Below, piece after piece: positions 11,296 to 23,392 of a stretch of 64,000 nucleotides of DNA. Source of the DNA: Eucalyptus grandis. Lineage: Eukaryota; Streptophyta; Magnoliopsida; Myrtales; Myrtaceae. A program made the position numbers and the translations under genes. The stretch lies in NCBI RefSeq assembly GCF_016545825.1, contig NC_052618.1:40246196-40310195 (forward strand), read 5' to 3'. The notes below the pieces were generated by a model. That model made no database searches. It worked only from the letters and a program-made list of their open reading frames with translations, and was not told the DNA's origin. Position 1 is the first letter of the stretch. Each line of letters opens with the position of its first letter.

Positions 11296-12650
11296 ACCAT
11301 GACTGAACTTGCCCTTCTCTGCTTCAAAAGCCTTCGCTGTCTGTGTCAAAGAACGCGAGGAATAATGAGAAAGGAAAGAAATTGGCCACGGTTTAGCCAT
11401 TGGAGGTGAAAGAATTCAAAGAGAGATCATCAGGGGAGGAGTAGACACCCGACTGTCCGCATTTGTGTTATTTCACACATTCAGTTCATTTTTTTTTCAA
11501 CCCTCTGTGAATTCCATCTATGTCAAGGGCTCTGCATATTCTGTATACTTGTCGAGAGGAAAAATGATACTAGAAGTGTCATAACATTATTACAGTGCTC
11601 ATCTCAATACCAAGATTTTTAATGCCATAACTTTTTTATGACACTCATCTCAGTACCAAAACTTTTTAGAGTAATCACTTGAATGTTACTTTCCTGAAAA
11701 ATCCTTTTCTTGCCACAATGATTTCCTTCGTTGGAAGATTTGACGAGGCATTTATTTAAATAAAATAATGAGGTTGGTTAGAGAAGTCTAATCAACAAAA
11801 AAATAATTATAAATTTTCCTTTATTTATGCCCCAAATTGATCAACTGGCTCTAAATTAGGGCCAAGAAACAAACCGAGTGCTGCCATCGCCGTCGACTCC
11901 CGACCTCAGGGCTGGCGACCAGAGAAAATGTGTGATAGGTCATTATGTTTATTCTATAACTTTCTCTTTTTATCTTCAGTCCCTCTGTTTGTTTTTCGTG
12001 ATTTCTCACTGTTTCAAGTCCATTGTCTACTCTTAACCCTACAAATTTTACTGCGTGAAACTGAAAGATAGATGAATGGGCATCAGAAAAATTCTAGGCT
12101 ATGATATGCTTCGGTGGGAGTGTAGTAGTCTATGTAATGCAGATGAGTTATACGATTTTAGGAATTCAAGAAGTTATCGATGGTGCCGTTCGACTCAACC
12201 TTGATGGTGATGCTCTTCCCTATTGGGATTTTCACAAAGATCTGCATCGTTTCTTCACAATGGAGGAGACGACAGTTTAGGATGATGACAGAGAAAAATA
12301 TGGGTGCCTAAGAGGCTTTTACATAAGGGTTTTTTAGGGTAAGGGAAATGGGTTGGTGATTATTTCATTTTTTGTCAAGATCACCGGGTTGTCTGTCTTT
12401 TGTACACCTTTTTTTTTTTGGGTCTAATCCTATCCTATAATACTTATTTAACAAGTCATTGGGTGTGCTGTGTTGTGCGCAAGTAGCGAAACCCTACTCC
12501 TTCACTCATGCATCTCCACTCTAGCCACCCAAGAAGAAAGGGAATTGAATTCCTTACCTGCACCTTTCCAAGTGGGATGAGTGGGCCTAGGACAACTCCA
12601 AGTGGGTTTTTTGGGTACAGTTGGACGCCTTTTTTCAATAAGATAGTCAT
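11296..12650. repeat. 3' flank of HMGR copy 1, duplicated downstream of copy 2
   Basis: This covers the 3' UTR (AATAAT near 11361) and downstream DNA that aligns with 22305-22860 plus 28403-28950 after copy 2. The stretch 12220-12450 is a single copy of the ~225-bp unit that is amplified at 28740-32110. It contains no gene. Confidence 0.7.
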
Positions 12651-12659
12651 GTAAGTTTT

Positions 12660-13148
12660 AAAAATTTATTCAAAAAGTCATGTAAGATATTTTTGTACTT
12701 CAGTAATCGTTCAAAAAGTTTTAGCATTAAATTGAGTACCGTATGAAAGTTATAACATTTTTAATGTCTCTTTCCCATTACTGAGATAGAGTTCATTACA
12801 GTGTTTCTCCATATTGCACGTTGAATTCCACGTTTGCCTCAAGTTAAAGCACATTGTGCCATCATTTACTTCGTTAGTGTGGTGAGTTTGGCGCCAGCCA
12901 CGGTGGACTTTTTTGCATTGGGTTGATGACCAATCATTTATTTCTTTCGCGCACACATCTGGTCAAAATTTGGCTAGCCATTCTACCTATGTAAGTGTGC
13001 ATGTGTGATTACGCCTTTGTTAATATTATGTACCTTTCTTAAAACGAACAAACGTGGAGCTTTCTTAATGAACCACCCCATTCATAATGGAGCTGTCCTA
13101 ACTCCAAAGAAGAGCAGTGTTGAAACAACTAGTGCGGATAAGTTGAAT

Positions 13149-13187
<39 letters not shown>

Positions 13188-15218
13188 CATTTGTATTATG
13201 TTTCATAAGTGCATTTACTAGACAGCACACTGTCATCATTGTCGAACAATTAATAGATCTGTCGACTGTATTTGCAGAGAGTAAATGTAGAGTCCGATTG
13301 ACTTTCGCCGTGCCATTTATATGGAGACGAAGTTCGGTGGATTTGAATCATCATTCAAGAAACAATCTGAGAATCGAAGAGGGCATTAATACCAAGAACT
13401 GTAACCTAGAACAGACGGAACATATATAGTTAAGATGGTGCCCTAAGGTTTAGGTAGTTGACGGTAATGTAGAGTTTGATCAACATTTGCCGTGTATGTT
13501 TTCCTATATGGGATCGACGTCTTACTAATGCATGGACGTAGACACGCAATAGATGCTTTTAAGAAACTCTTCCTTTCCTTGACTTCAGAAACTATTCGAT
13601 CATCTAAATTAGAGGCGAAGTTCATCGGACTACATAAAGCTAGGGATTGCAAACATTGCATATTCTCTAATCATATTTAAGATCATGTTTAGATGGGACG
13701 TTCGTCCTTCTGATAATGCACTTCCAACGTGAACGTTTTTATTTTATTAGCTTATAATTTAAATAATATAAACATAGTGTTTTGATTAGCAAGGATTTAG
13801 CCCTTCTCAGTCATGTTTTGGCTTCTCCATCATCAGCGGCATCACAAATGTCATCAAGATTACGTTTTGTGATTTAAGAAAATTAACTACTTCTTGTCTT
13901 TAGTTAAACCTTGTAGAACATTTTGATGGAATTTTTGTTGGCTCGTTCATAGCGCTCATGACTTTTAACCTTATTGATTTTTGTTGAAACATTTTTATCA
14001 ACTGAATATTGCCTTTTGAATTGTGCTATTGTTTCTTCTATTTTCGAGCGAAATAAAAGATCTCCTCCTCGAGAAAGAGAAGAGGCAGAACAAACTCAAC
14101 TACTCATACAATAGTTCATGGATTAATCTTGTGAATGTAAGGCTTCTTTCTTCTTAAGTTCTCTCTTTTTGACTATAATAGTTCGTCTCTCATGGATTTT
14201 GGCTCTATGTACGATGTTTATGCTCAAAACGAAAGTCGCGAACTTGGCCGGAGCTTGCACTGAGAAATTGACCTACACCAAAATCGAGTTCAAGCAAGCA
14301 AGAGATGTTTGAGAAGGAATTAGGGAGATGGATATGGCCAGTCTTGTGCATGTGTTTTTGAATCACTATTTATAGGTCACCCCTCTAGTAGGCTATTGGG
14401 TAATGCTTGAGAGGTGGTGATTTTCGTATGACAAGTGCATGAGATGGCTTGACAAGTGGATTTGAACCGCTTGTAGGGATCAATGTATCTCTAGCCTTTC
14501 AGATAGTGTTGCACTGTTCCACTTTTAATGAGGTGATTTTAAACTAGTGTCTTGTCAAGTACCATAAATTGAATTGCTCGACCATCAAAATCATGTTTTG
14601 GTGGGTCTTCGCATCGGGCTATGCCATTTAACCCCTCGGCATTAATGGAACAAGTGTCATGAGTCAATTGTTCAGTTAAAACCACCACTAACACTTGCCT
14701 CCCGCTCTAGTCTCTTTAAGGGTACTTGATAGGATGAGGGTAAATTGGCTTTCACGTATTTTTCCCTTTTGCCATGGGGACAGATGCGAAACACATAGAG
14801 CAACCCAAGGTGTCACCAATTTTGGGCCATAAGAATTAACGGCCTATATCTCAATTGACGAACATCGATGTAACTGACACCCATCGCGTCAACTTCTGTT
14901 TTACCACAAGATATGCGCTAGGCATGCAAAGGAAGTTACATCACAGTCACTCGAGCAACATAGCTAAAAGCGACTGTCACCTTTAGTTTCTCCGTCAACC
15001 ATGGCCGATTTCAAGCAAATCTTTGTCAATTTTCATATACCCTCATCTATACCATTCATTTCACACTATTGAGGATTCGAATTCTCTCTCTTCCTTCATC
15101 ACTATTCATGATCTCCAAAAAGAGAAAGAATAAATTAACCTCCTATAGCAAAACCAAATCAATCTTTTCCCTCTCCTTCGAAGCTCCTACTTCGATCAAA
15201 TGGTCCAATCAAGTTCTC
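12660..15218. repeat. Segmental duplication, copy B
   Basis: Same landmarks as copy A: GGCGCCAGCCAC (~12890), GAGAAAGAGAAGAGGCAG (~14073), the minus-strand-open block (~14200-14280), and CCTCTCCTTCGAAGCTCC (~15171). Open frames within it are short and unshared. The copy is interrupted at 15219 by a transposon and resumes at 16788. Confidence 0.75.
13152..13183. repeat. (AT)n microsatellite
   Basis: About 16 AT units. The homologous sites in copies C (~19580) and D (32619-32638) are shorter, and copy A lacks it. Confidence 0.9.
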
Positions 15219-16787
15219 GGGGAAAAATTACTAAAATAGTTATAAACCTACTGCAATTTTTCCAATTCAGTCTTTAACCCTTTTTTTTTGGTCAATTCAA
15301 TTATAAATATTTTATAATCGTGCCAATTCAATCCATCCAACCAATTTTGGCCTGCAAACTGTCCGGCCAATTTTTCTCTTTTTTAGAACTTTAATTTTTT
15401 TTTCTTCTTCCTCTAGCCGGTCTGGCAATTAGCTAGAGGCTTGGGCCAGCGAGGTCAACCTCCTTGGCCATTAGGACTCAATCACCCTTGGTGAGGGTGA
15501 GGCTCTCCCTTGCCTAGCATTGCGACGACGAAGGCAAGGATCGGGTCGAGCTTGTCCAACCATAGGGAGGCTTGCTCTAGCGAGAGCAAAGCTGACCATG
15601 GCTCGGCGAGACCTCACCAAGCGATGGTGAGGCTCACCCTTGTCCATAACAACAAGGCTAGCCCTTGCTCTCATTGTGGTAGCACTAGGTGAGGTTGACT
15701 TTGCCCAATAGCGGTGAGAGCAAGCCTTGCCCTCACGATCCTCACCGTCGTGATCCTAGTGGCCAGCAAGGTCAACCTTGCCTGCCCTAACCTCTGGTGA
15801 AGAAGAAAAGAGAAACCAAAAAAAAAAAAAAAAGAGAGAGAGAAAGAAAACATTAGACAAATAAAAAAAATTTAAGAATTGACATGTCGGTATCAATGAA
15901 ACAAGGGGTGATGGGTTCCCTGGAATCAAGAACCGCTCACTAAAGACTGGTTTCGCAAAATGAGAATCGAGAATTGGACCACCAATCTAGTTTGGTTCTC
16001 GAGTAGATCCATAGAATCGGTCTAATTTGATAGTATCTCGTATATGTTGCATAATATAAGGTTCGAAATCCTCATTATGTAATACCGAACAGAAGGTAAT
16101 ATACATTTTATATAAACTATAAACGCTGACACCAAAATTTGGGAAATGGAACGGAAGGTAATGATTACAGTACACACAATATAAAAGACCAAACAGAAGA
16201 CCATATACTCATCGTTTGTTGGATGCACACTGTTTAAGGCCAACATCAGGATGGAGCATTATAACGTGACTAAAATACAGAGCTGGAAATCTGCTCGCAA
16301 AACAAAACAGAAGGCTCAGAAGGCTCAATCTTCTGATATATGAAGATAAATCTCCTTAAACAAACATAACTAAGCTCAAACAAACATAACCGGGAAACTA
16401 GGAAAGGCAGTAGAAAACTAAGATTGACAATTGGATTTCAAAACATAAAAGTTAAAATACATATATAGAGTAGTAGTCCGGATGGGCAGTTCCACACTAT
16501 AACCAGGAACTAGGAATTAGATTGGACCCCTTGGGAACCGTCCAGAACCGGCCGGTTCGGTTTAGTTTCGGGCTGTCCGAGCAGTTCCTGATTCTTTTGC
16601 ACACCCCTAGGTGAAACAGCTGGTGCTAGCCGGCGTCCACGTCAACGTTGGCGGCTGATTAGTCAAAATTGATCAGATGAATTGAATTAACACAAATACA
16701 AAAGTTTTAGTTTAAATTGGAAAAAAAAAGTTTAGGATTGAATCGGAAAAAATGCAATAGTTTTAGGACTATTTTGGTAATTCTCTC
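15219..16787. mobile_element. Foldback (Mutator-like) MITE with GC-rich core, host of a nested hAT
   Basis: The left end (GGGAAAAATTACTAAAATAG) and the reverse complement of the right end (GAGAATTACCAAAATAGTCC) form long imperfect inverted repeats. The paralogous site in copy D (~38065) reads straight through as AAGTTCTCAGCCTAAC and gives the empty site. The centre (~15410-15800) is a GC-rich island of GAGGTCAACC/GGTGAGG repeats between a pyrimidine and a purine tract. Without the nested hAT it is about 0.86 kb. There is no transposase, and I could not define the target duplication. Confidence 0.65.
15904..16610. mobile_element. Non-autonomous hAT-like element nested in the foldback MITE
   Basis: The 707-bp element has ends AGGGGTGATGG and GCACACCCCTAG. 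It is flanked by ATGAAACA (15896-15903) and GTGAAACA (16611-16618), an 8-bp duplication with one mismatch. Its terminal GGTTCCC/GGAACC-rich sequence matches the family at 1581 and 44077. Internal open frames are incidental. Confidence 0.65.
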
Positions 16788-17326
16788 AGTCATTAGCCTA
16801 ACATTATGGTTCCTACAAATCAATCTTCAACTCCACGACTTAAGCCCACTTAGCATCCTTCCTCCTCCGGTCTAGTTACGATGCACCAAATCTAGGCAAG
16901 AGCTATGGCCATCACACCAAACCTACAGTTCCAAATCTAGCAATGAGGATCCTCGCCAAGGAGGTGATTAGCGAGGGACTGAGGTCCTTGCAAAACACTG
17001 GAGAGGCTGACAAGGACTGCAACTTCCTTGTAGACCTCTCTTTCGCAAGCTGCCCTGCCCAGATAAGGGTAACTGGTCTGTCAAGGATTTTTGTTTCATG
17101 TATGGTGTCGATGCTTAAAACAAGAGTGGCGAACTTGGCTGGAGGTCTCACTGGGAAATTGATCTACACCAATAAAACGGGGTCGAGACGTCCAAGTTTT
17201 GTGCCCCGATAGGTCCTGATGAGAGAGAGAGAGAGAGAGAGAGATTTGAGAAGGAATTAAGGAGATAAAAAGTGGTCAACCTTGTACTTACATATTTGAA
17301 GTATTATTTGAAGGCTTGTCAGGTAG
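16788..17326. repeat. Segmental duplication, copy B continued (B')
   Basis: After the transposon the sequence resumes copy-B/D homology (CCTAACATTATGGTTCCTA matches ~38080). It then switches at ~17085 to sequence like 7200-7400 of copy A, including the minus-strand-open block and a (GA)n tract at 17221-17244. The junction implies rearrangement between segment copies. Confidence 0.65.
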
Positions 17327-18795
17327 GGGTGTAAGTGGTTCAATTCGGTTCGGTTTTTCTCGAAAATCAAACCGAATTGAATCGATAAGGAAATTTACTG
17401 AACCGAACCAAAATCCAATCCAAATTGAAACAGAACCAAACAAAATCCCGGTTTGATTTAGTTTAGTTCGGTTCAGTCTTTTGGTTTTTACTTTTGTTTT
17501 TATTTCTGTTTTTTATTTCTTTTTTTGCTGTTATTTATTGTAAGATTAATTTTCTAATAAAATTGTCTTTTGCCGAGCAAGATAAAAAATTAATTGGTTT
17601 TCATAAGAATTTCATTTTTTTTTAATTAGGTGAAAAATAAATTCAATATACCGCCATTACTTTTCCAAATGAAAACAATTTTGTAAATTCTATCACATGG
17701 AAATAAAAAAAGAAAAAGCAATATTAAATTCCATAGCAATTCAATTACCTTAACATTACCATTTTAGTTAATTTTTTTTATCGCTTTAAAAGACACCAAA
17801 ATCCTTATTTTTGGTACGAAATCTAATGTAACACATCAGGTGTATAATACATATAATAGATAATGAAGGCATGAGGACACAATCCATGATTGTGTACTTT
17901 GTATTATGTATTCGCTTAATAGGCTTGGAGAAGAATTGGTCCTATATTTCTCCGTGGATAAACATAGAAATATCGGCAGTACCAATAAATGAATTTTAAT
18001 TACAAAAGAGATGAATGAATTTTATATTATCTTAATTTACTAATTGTAAACTAGACAAATTATGAAATGGTAGATTGGTCTAAAATTAAAGAAACAAATG
18101 TTCGAGCCCAAGCAAATTAACATTTTATTTCGTTCGTTTCACAGAAAATATGAATTTAAAAAAAAAAATTCTAAGAAGTCATTTTCTGAAAAATAAACAT
18201 ATTTTCCACTATCGGGCTAAAACCCGAAAATGAACTAGAAAATATTTTTTGCTGTTAGATAAGAAAAATCTTTTCTTACATGCACCCTTTCAATAATTTT
18301 TTTTTAAAAATCGTTTTATAATTATTTTTATTCTTTTTTTATTATTTTTATTCTTCTTCTTCTTCATTGGCTTGTCGCGGTCATCGCGATGATGGACAAT
18401 CGGCTAGAGGCAAGCTGGAGCCTTGCCATAGGTTGGTGAGGCTTGAACTCACCAAATTCTAGCGAGGTCAAGCCTCACCGGGCCTGTGGTGAGGCTAACC
18501 TCCTCGCCAGCGCCAAGCTTGAGGTCACCAGATCCAATGAGCTGGGCGAGGATCCAACCTCACCGGAGGTCGCTAGAGCCTTGCCGATGTTTGGTGACCT
18601 CTACAAGACTCGAGCTCTACCTAGGTGGCCGGATTTGGCAAGGCTCAAGTTTGCCGGTGTTAGGCGAGCTGGACCTCGCTTGATCAAGCAAGGCTCAACA
18701 TCACTGGCATCTAACGAGCTTGACCCTTGTCGGCCTGTGATGAGGCTCCAACTCAACTTTGGTCAGTTGTCAGCTGCCACCATTGTCGGCAAACC
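17327..18795. mobile_element. Composite insertion: one hAT-type end plus GC-rich core
   Basis: The stretch opens with TAGGGGTGTAAGTGGTTCAA and a GGTTCGGTT-rich terminus typical of hAT MITEs, just where copy-A homology breaks. No matching right end is visible. An AT-rich stretch follows, then a pyrimidine tract (18325-18365) and a GC-rich island (18370-18790) of GAGGCTCAAGC/CTCACCGG repeats. Homology to HMGR downstream DNA resumes at ~18796. It is probably a truncated or composite element. Confidence 0.4.
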
Positions 18796-19913
18796 TATAA
18801 TATTTATTTCACAAGTCAATAGGTGTGCCATGTGCTATGTGCAAGTAGTGAAATCCTGCTCCCTCACTTATGCGTCCCCACTCCAAAGGGAATCAAATTC
18901 CTTACCTTCACCTTCCCAAGTGGAAGGGTGGCCCTAGGGCAGCCCCTTGTGGTTTTTTAATTTTTAATTTTTGTATAGTTGGACATCCTAGTGGTTTTAA
19001 AAGATTATTTGAAAAGCCATGTAGGTTTTAAAAATTTATTTGAAAAGCCATGTAAGATTCTTTGTTGGAATTTGTCATCTAAGACATTTAAATGATCGCT
19101 CAAAAGTTTTAGCACTAAAATGAGTAGCGTACAAAAGATGTGACAATTTTAATGTCTTTTTCCATTGTTGAGATGGAGTCCAATACAGTGTTTCTCGATA
19201 TTGCACATTGAATTCCACATATGCTTCAAGCTAAAGCACATTGTGCCATCATCTACTTCTTTAATGTGATGAATTTGGCGCCAGCCACAGTGGACTTTTT
19301 TGCATTGGGTTGATGACCAATCTTTTATTTCTTTCGCACACACTTTTGGTCAAAATTTGGCTCCTCATTCTGCCTATGTTAGTGTGCATGTGTGAATTTA
19401 ATGCCTTCTTTAGTATGATGTACCTTTCTCAAAACGAATGAACAGACGTGAAGCTTTCTTAATGAACCAACCATTAATAATGGAGTTGTCCTAACTCCAA
19501 AGAAGAGCAGTGTTGAAACAACTAATGCGGATTTTGACCAATCTCGAGACTTCATTAAAATATAAGTTGAATCGCATATATATATACACACACATTCGTA
19601 CTATGTTTCATAAGTGCATTTATTAGATAGCACACTGTCATCGTTGTTGATTAATTAATAGATCCATCAACTGTATTTGCGGAGAGTAAATGTAGAGTCC
19701 AATTAACTTTTGCCGTGCCATTTATATGGAGATGAAGTTCAGTGGATTTGAATCATCATTTAAGAAACAATCTGAAAATCGAAGAGGGTGTTAAGTACCA
19801 AGAACTATAACCTAGAACAAGTGGAACATATATAGTTAAGATGGTGCTGTAAGGTTTAGCTAGTTGACGGTAATGTAGAGTTTGATCAACATTCGCCATG
19901 TGTGTTTTCCTCC
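18796..19913. repeat. Segmental duplication, copy C (shortest)
   Basis: Matches 12430-13500 and 32090-32945, with landmarks GTGCAAGTAGTGAAATCC, TTTGGCGCCAGCCACAG (~19275) and GTAATGTAGAGTTTGATCAACATTC (~19870). Homology stops abruptly at ~19913, where unrelated DNA leads into the truncated HMGR copy 2. Confidence 0.75.
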
Positions 19914-21115
19914 GTGCATAGTCTAAAATGATTTCAAACTTAACAGTCATATTAATATTTTGAAACGGCTTCAAATTTAATGGCCACATCAATAATCTCA
20001 AACGGTTTCAAATGTAACAGTACATTAATGATCTTAAATGGTTTTAGAATCAATCAGCAGTTTAATACCAATTAATGTTCTAAAATAGTTTCAGATGCAA
20101 CGGTCAAATTAAATATTTGTAACAATTGAAAATTGAATGCCTAGAGTAAAGACCTGTAATAGTTATAAATTAATGCCTGGAATAATGCTCTGTAATGGTA
20201 TGAGAACTTACATCCGTTAGACATTATGGCCAAATTAATTCTAAAACGGTTTTAGAGTTAATAAGTCAACTTAAATGTGATATGGACTAGACGAGAGCAG
20301 ATCACAGGATGATCAATCAATAATTGAGAGTGTTGATAGTGATCAACCAAGTCATTCACACACTAGAGCAATTGCTAACACAATTGTAGTTGTGAGATCT
20401 CTCAATTTTAATTGCTAACACATTGTAGTTGTGAGATCTCTCAATTTTTCTCTTCTGTTCAACGTGAGATTGGTGGTATGTCTAAACTAGAGGCCCAAAA
20501 CTTGTGGGATTAGATATGAAGAACGTCAAAATCTGCATTACAAAAAGATCAAACATTTTGCATCTAAAGAATGTCGGACTAGTATTACCAAAAGACATCA
20601 GACGTTCGTGATCAAAATTCCAAAAATATTAGAACAATGTTACCAAAAAAAATCAACATTCGTAGTCAAAATTTGAAGAACATCAGGATCACTGCTTTAA
20701 GGACATCAGACGTTGTGGTCAGAATCTGAAGAACGTCAAAGCCAAAATTTTTGAGTAAGGACCAAGGTAATGTGATTAGCTTACTTCTCATGTTTACATG
20801 TTTTTATTAAAATGAGCAAAAATGCTTTGGAAATATGTGTTAGCAGAAGATCAACGTTCGTAGAAGAACATTAGAATAACTATTGTGAGGACATTAGATG
20901 TTCGTGGTCAGAATTTGAAAAACGTCAAAATCAAATTTTTTTAGCAAGAATTAAGGGTAATGTGAATAGCCTACTTCTCATATGTATGTGTTTTTATTAA
21001 AATGCGAAAATGCTTTGAAAATATGTGTATAAGTGTTTTTACTTCCCCTGCAAACAGATTTTGATCTTAATTTATTTATGCACGTATTCTTATTTATTAA
21101 AACAAAAACCAACAA
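19914..21115. other. Unidentified 1.2-kb insert replacing the promoter and 5' half of HMGR copy 2
   Basis: AT-rich, with internal direct repeats: AATTGCTAACACAATTGTAG and the following GTTGTGAGATCTCTCAATTT twice near 20370-20450, and a ~180-bp unit twice (about 20690-20865 and 20870-21045) containing ACTTCTCAT and TTTTTATTAAAATG. Variants of GAACGTCAAAATC recur. The structure is LTR-like, but I see no defined ends. No coding capacity is recognised. Confidence 0.4.
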
Positions 21116-22304
21116 TTTGGCGGCGCAAGCAGCGTCGTCTTGAGGGATGAGATGACGAGGGCGCCTGTCATGCACTTCGGGTCGGCGAAGAGGGCCGCCG
21201 AGCTTAAGTTTTACCTGGAGAGCTCGGAGAATTTTTAAGCCCTCTCCTCTGTTTTTAACATGTTGGTCTCGATCTTGATAAAGTCCTGATTAGTAATTCA
21301 ATCTTGAAAATGCAAAATTTGCTCTTTACAATCTGTAGTCGGCTTTGTGCTTTTGTTAGCGTACAACTTGGATGTTCAATTCAATTTTATTTTGACGCAG
21401 TTCTAGCCGATTCGCAGGGCTCCAGAGCTTAAAATGCGCAATCGCGGGCAAAAACCTCTACCTAAGGTTCTCGTGCAGCACCGGAGACGCGATGGGTATG
21501 AACATGGTCTTAAAGGGAGTCCAGAACGTCATGGATTTCCGGCAGACGGACTTCCCCGACATAGACGTGATGGGGATCTCTGGCAACTTCTGCTCGGATA
21601 AGAAGCCCACGGCAGTGAACAGGATTGAGGGGAAGGGCAAGTCGGTCGTGTGCGAGGCCGTGATCAAGGGCAACGTAGTGAGGAAGGTGCTCAAGACCAG
21701 TGTGGAGGCGCTGGTCAAGGTGAACATGCTCAAGAACCTGACCGGCTCGGCAATGGCCAGAGCCCTCGGAGGGTTCAATGCCCACGCCAGCAACATCGTC
21801 ACGGCAATCTACATTGCCACAGGCCAAGACCCAGCCCAGAACGTGGAGAGCTCTCATTGCATTACCATGATGGAAGCTGTCGACGACGGCAAGGACCTCC
21901 ATGTCTCTGTCACGATGCCGTCAATTGAGGTAAATTCACTTTTCCTAGATTCGAACAAAACAAAATGGCTAATTCAAGAATTCACCATCTGGGAACTCTT
22001 AGTTGATGATGGATGTAGAATTTGTGTTTGACATGAAAAAAATTGCCATCTTTCGTTTCAGGTGGGAACAGTTGGAGGTGGGACTCAGCTTGCCTCGCAA
22101 TCGGCGTGCTTGAACCTGCTTGAAGTGAAGGGGGCCAACAGAGAAGCGCCGGGGTCAAACTCGTGGCTCTTGGCCACCGTTGTGGCCGGCTCGGTCCTTG
22201 CGAGGGAGCTCTCTCTGATGTCGGCTCTCACGGCCAGCCAGCTTGTCAAGAGCCACATGAGGTACAACAGGTCCAACAATGATGTCTCCAAGGTCTCTTC
22301 CTGA
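21116..22304 (+). pseudogene. HMGR copy 2, 5'-truncated pseudogene
   Basis: Homology starts inside exon 1 at the [10 protein letters not shown] region (copy 1 codon ~294), so the membrane anchor, the HMG-CoA site EMPVGYVQ and the catalytic Glu are missing. The exon 1 remnant (to 21261) has a TAA where copy 1 reads Glu in ANFE, and its last exon base is changed (CAT|GT instead of CAG|GT). Exon 2 (21401-21929) and exon 3 (22062-22304) stay open and keep DAMGMNM, SDKKP, GTVGGGT and the His region. They have damaging-looking changes: the Trp of VNWIEG is Arg, and AGALGG reads ARALGG. Ser is retained after NR in the tail. The copy cannot make a working reductase. Confidence 0.93.
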
Positions 22305-22860
22305 ACCATAACTGAACTTGCCCTTCTCTGCTTCAAAAACCTTCGCTCACTGTATTAAAGAACGCGAGGAATAAACAAGAAAGGAAAGAAATTGGCCACA
22401 GTTTAGCCATGGTAGGCAAAAGAATTCAAAGACAGATCATCAGGGAAGGAGGAGACATCCCACTGTCCGTATTTGTATTATTTCACACATTCAGTTCATT
22501 TTTTTTTCGACCCTCTGTAAATTCGATCTATGTTGATGGCTCTGCATATTCTGTATACTTGTTGAGAGGAAAAATGATATTAGAAGTGTCACAACATTAT
22601 TATGGTGCTCAACTTAGTACCAAAATTTTTAATGCAACAACTGTTTTACCATGCTCACTTTAGTACCAAAACTTTTAAAGCGATCACTTAAGTATCACTT
22701 TGATAAAAAAGTTTGTTTCTTGCCATTAGGGATTTCCTTTGCAAGAAAATTTGAGGTTGGTAGGAGAAATCTAATCAACAAAAAAATAATTATAAATTGG
22801 CATTTATTTCTGCCCCAAATTGATCAACTGGCTCTAAATTTGGGCCAAAGAAACAAACCA
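22305..22860. repeat. 3' flank of HMGR copy 2 (left of the copia insertion)
   Basis: Aligns closely with 11296-11880 after copy 1 (GAACGCGAGGAATAA, CCCCAAATTGATCAACTGGC). It ends at AAACAAACCATG where the copia LTR begins; the alignment continues after 28402. Confidence 0.8.
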
Positions 22861-22862
22861 TG

Positions 22863-23374
22863 CGTTGGATATTTCAATAATATTTTGAAGTATTTACAAT
22901 AATAGCTTCAATAAAAGTTATGACCGCATTGAAGACCATCATTATTTTTTACGATCACATAACGATTTCTTAACGGTCATATAACAGCTTTTCAATCGTT
23001 TTGTAACGTTTAATTTATTTCTCAAATAAATCCTTCATTATTTTGCAACGGCTATTTTAACGGCTTTATTTTGTTTGAATATAAAATCTCATAAGGGAAT
23101 CTTAAAAATACACACTGAATGAAACATAGAATATTCTTTCTTTTTGAAATCTTTCATTTCCTTTTCCTTGCTGGGTTATACACAGACATTGTTTCAGTTC
23201 CTTCTAATATTCAGTGCGGAATATAGAAGAAGATTTGTTGTATCTTGGGAGGATGGCCGTAAAAGCCTATCGCACCGAGTTTCGCACTCTGAGAAGTAGA
23301 ATTATCCTTAAGGACAGTGCTTACGCCTGCACGCCTCAGACAAATTTATTTGTTCTCATCAATTTTTTCCTACA
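22863..23374 (+). repeat. 5' LTR of the copia element
   Basis: It starts near CGTTGGATATTTC (TG start mutated) and ends TTTTCCTACA. A TATA-like ATATAAAATC lies near 23087. It contains GAATTATCCTTAAG (23299-23312), the perfect reverse complement of the sequence just after the LTR (23377-23390). Confidence 0.8.
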
Positions 23375-23392
23375 ATCTTAAGGATAATTCCT

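Noticed and set aside
9184..11400. Several minus-strand frames of 80-170 codons across HMGR exons
   Set aside because: They are shadows of the GC-rich codon third positions of the sense gene.
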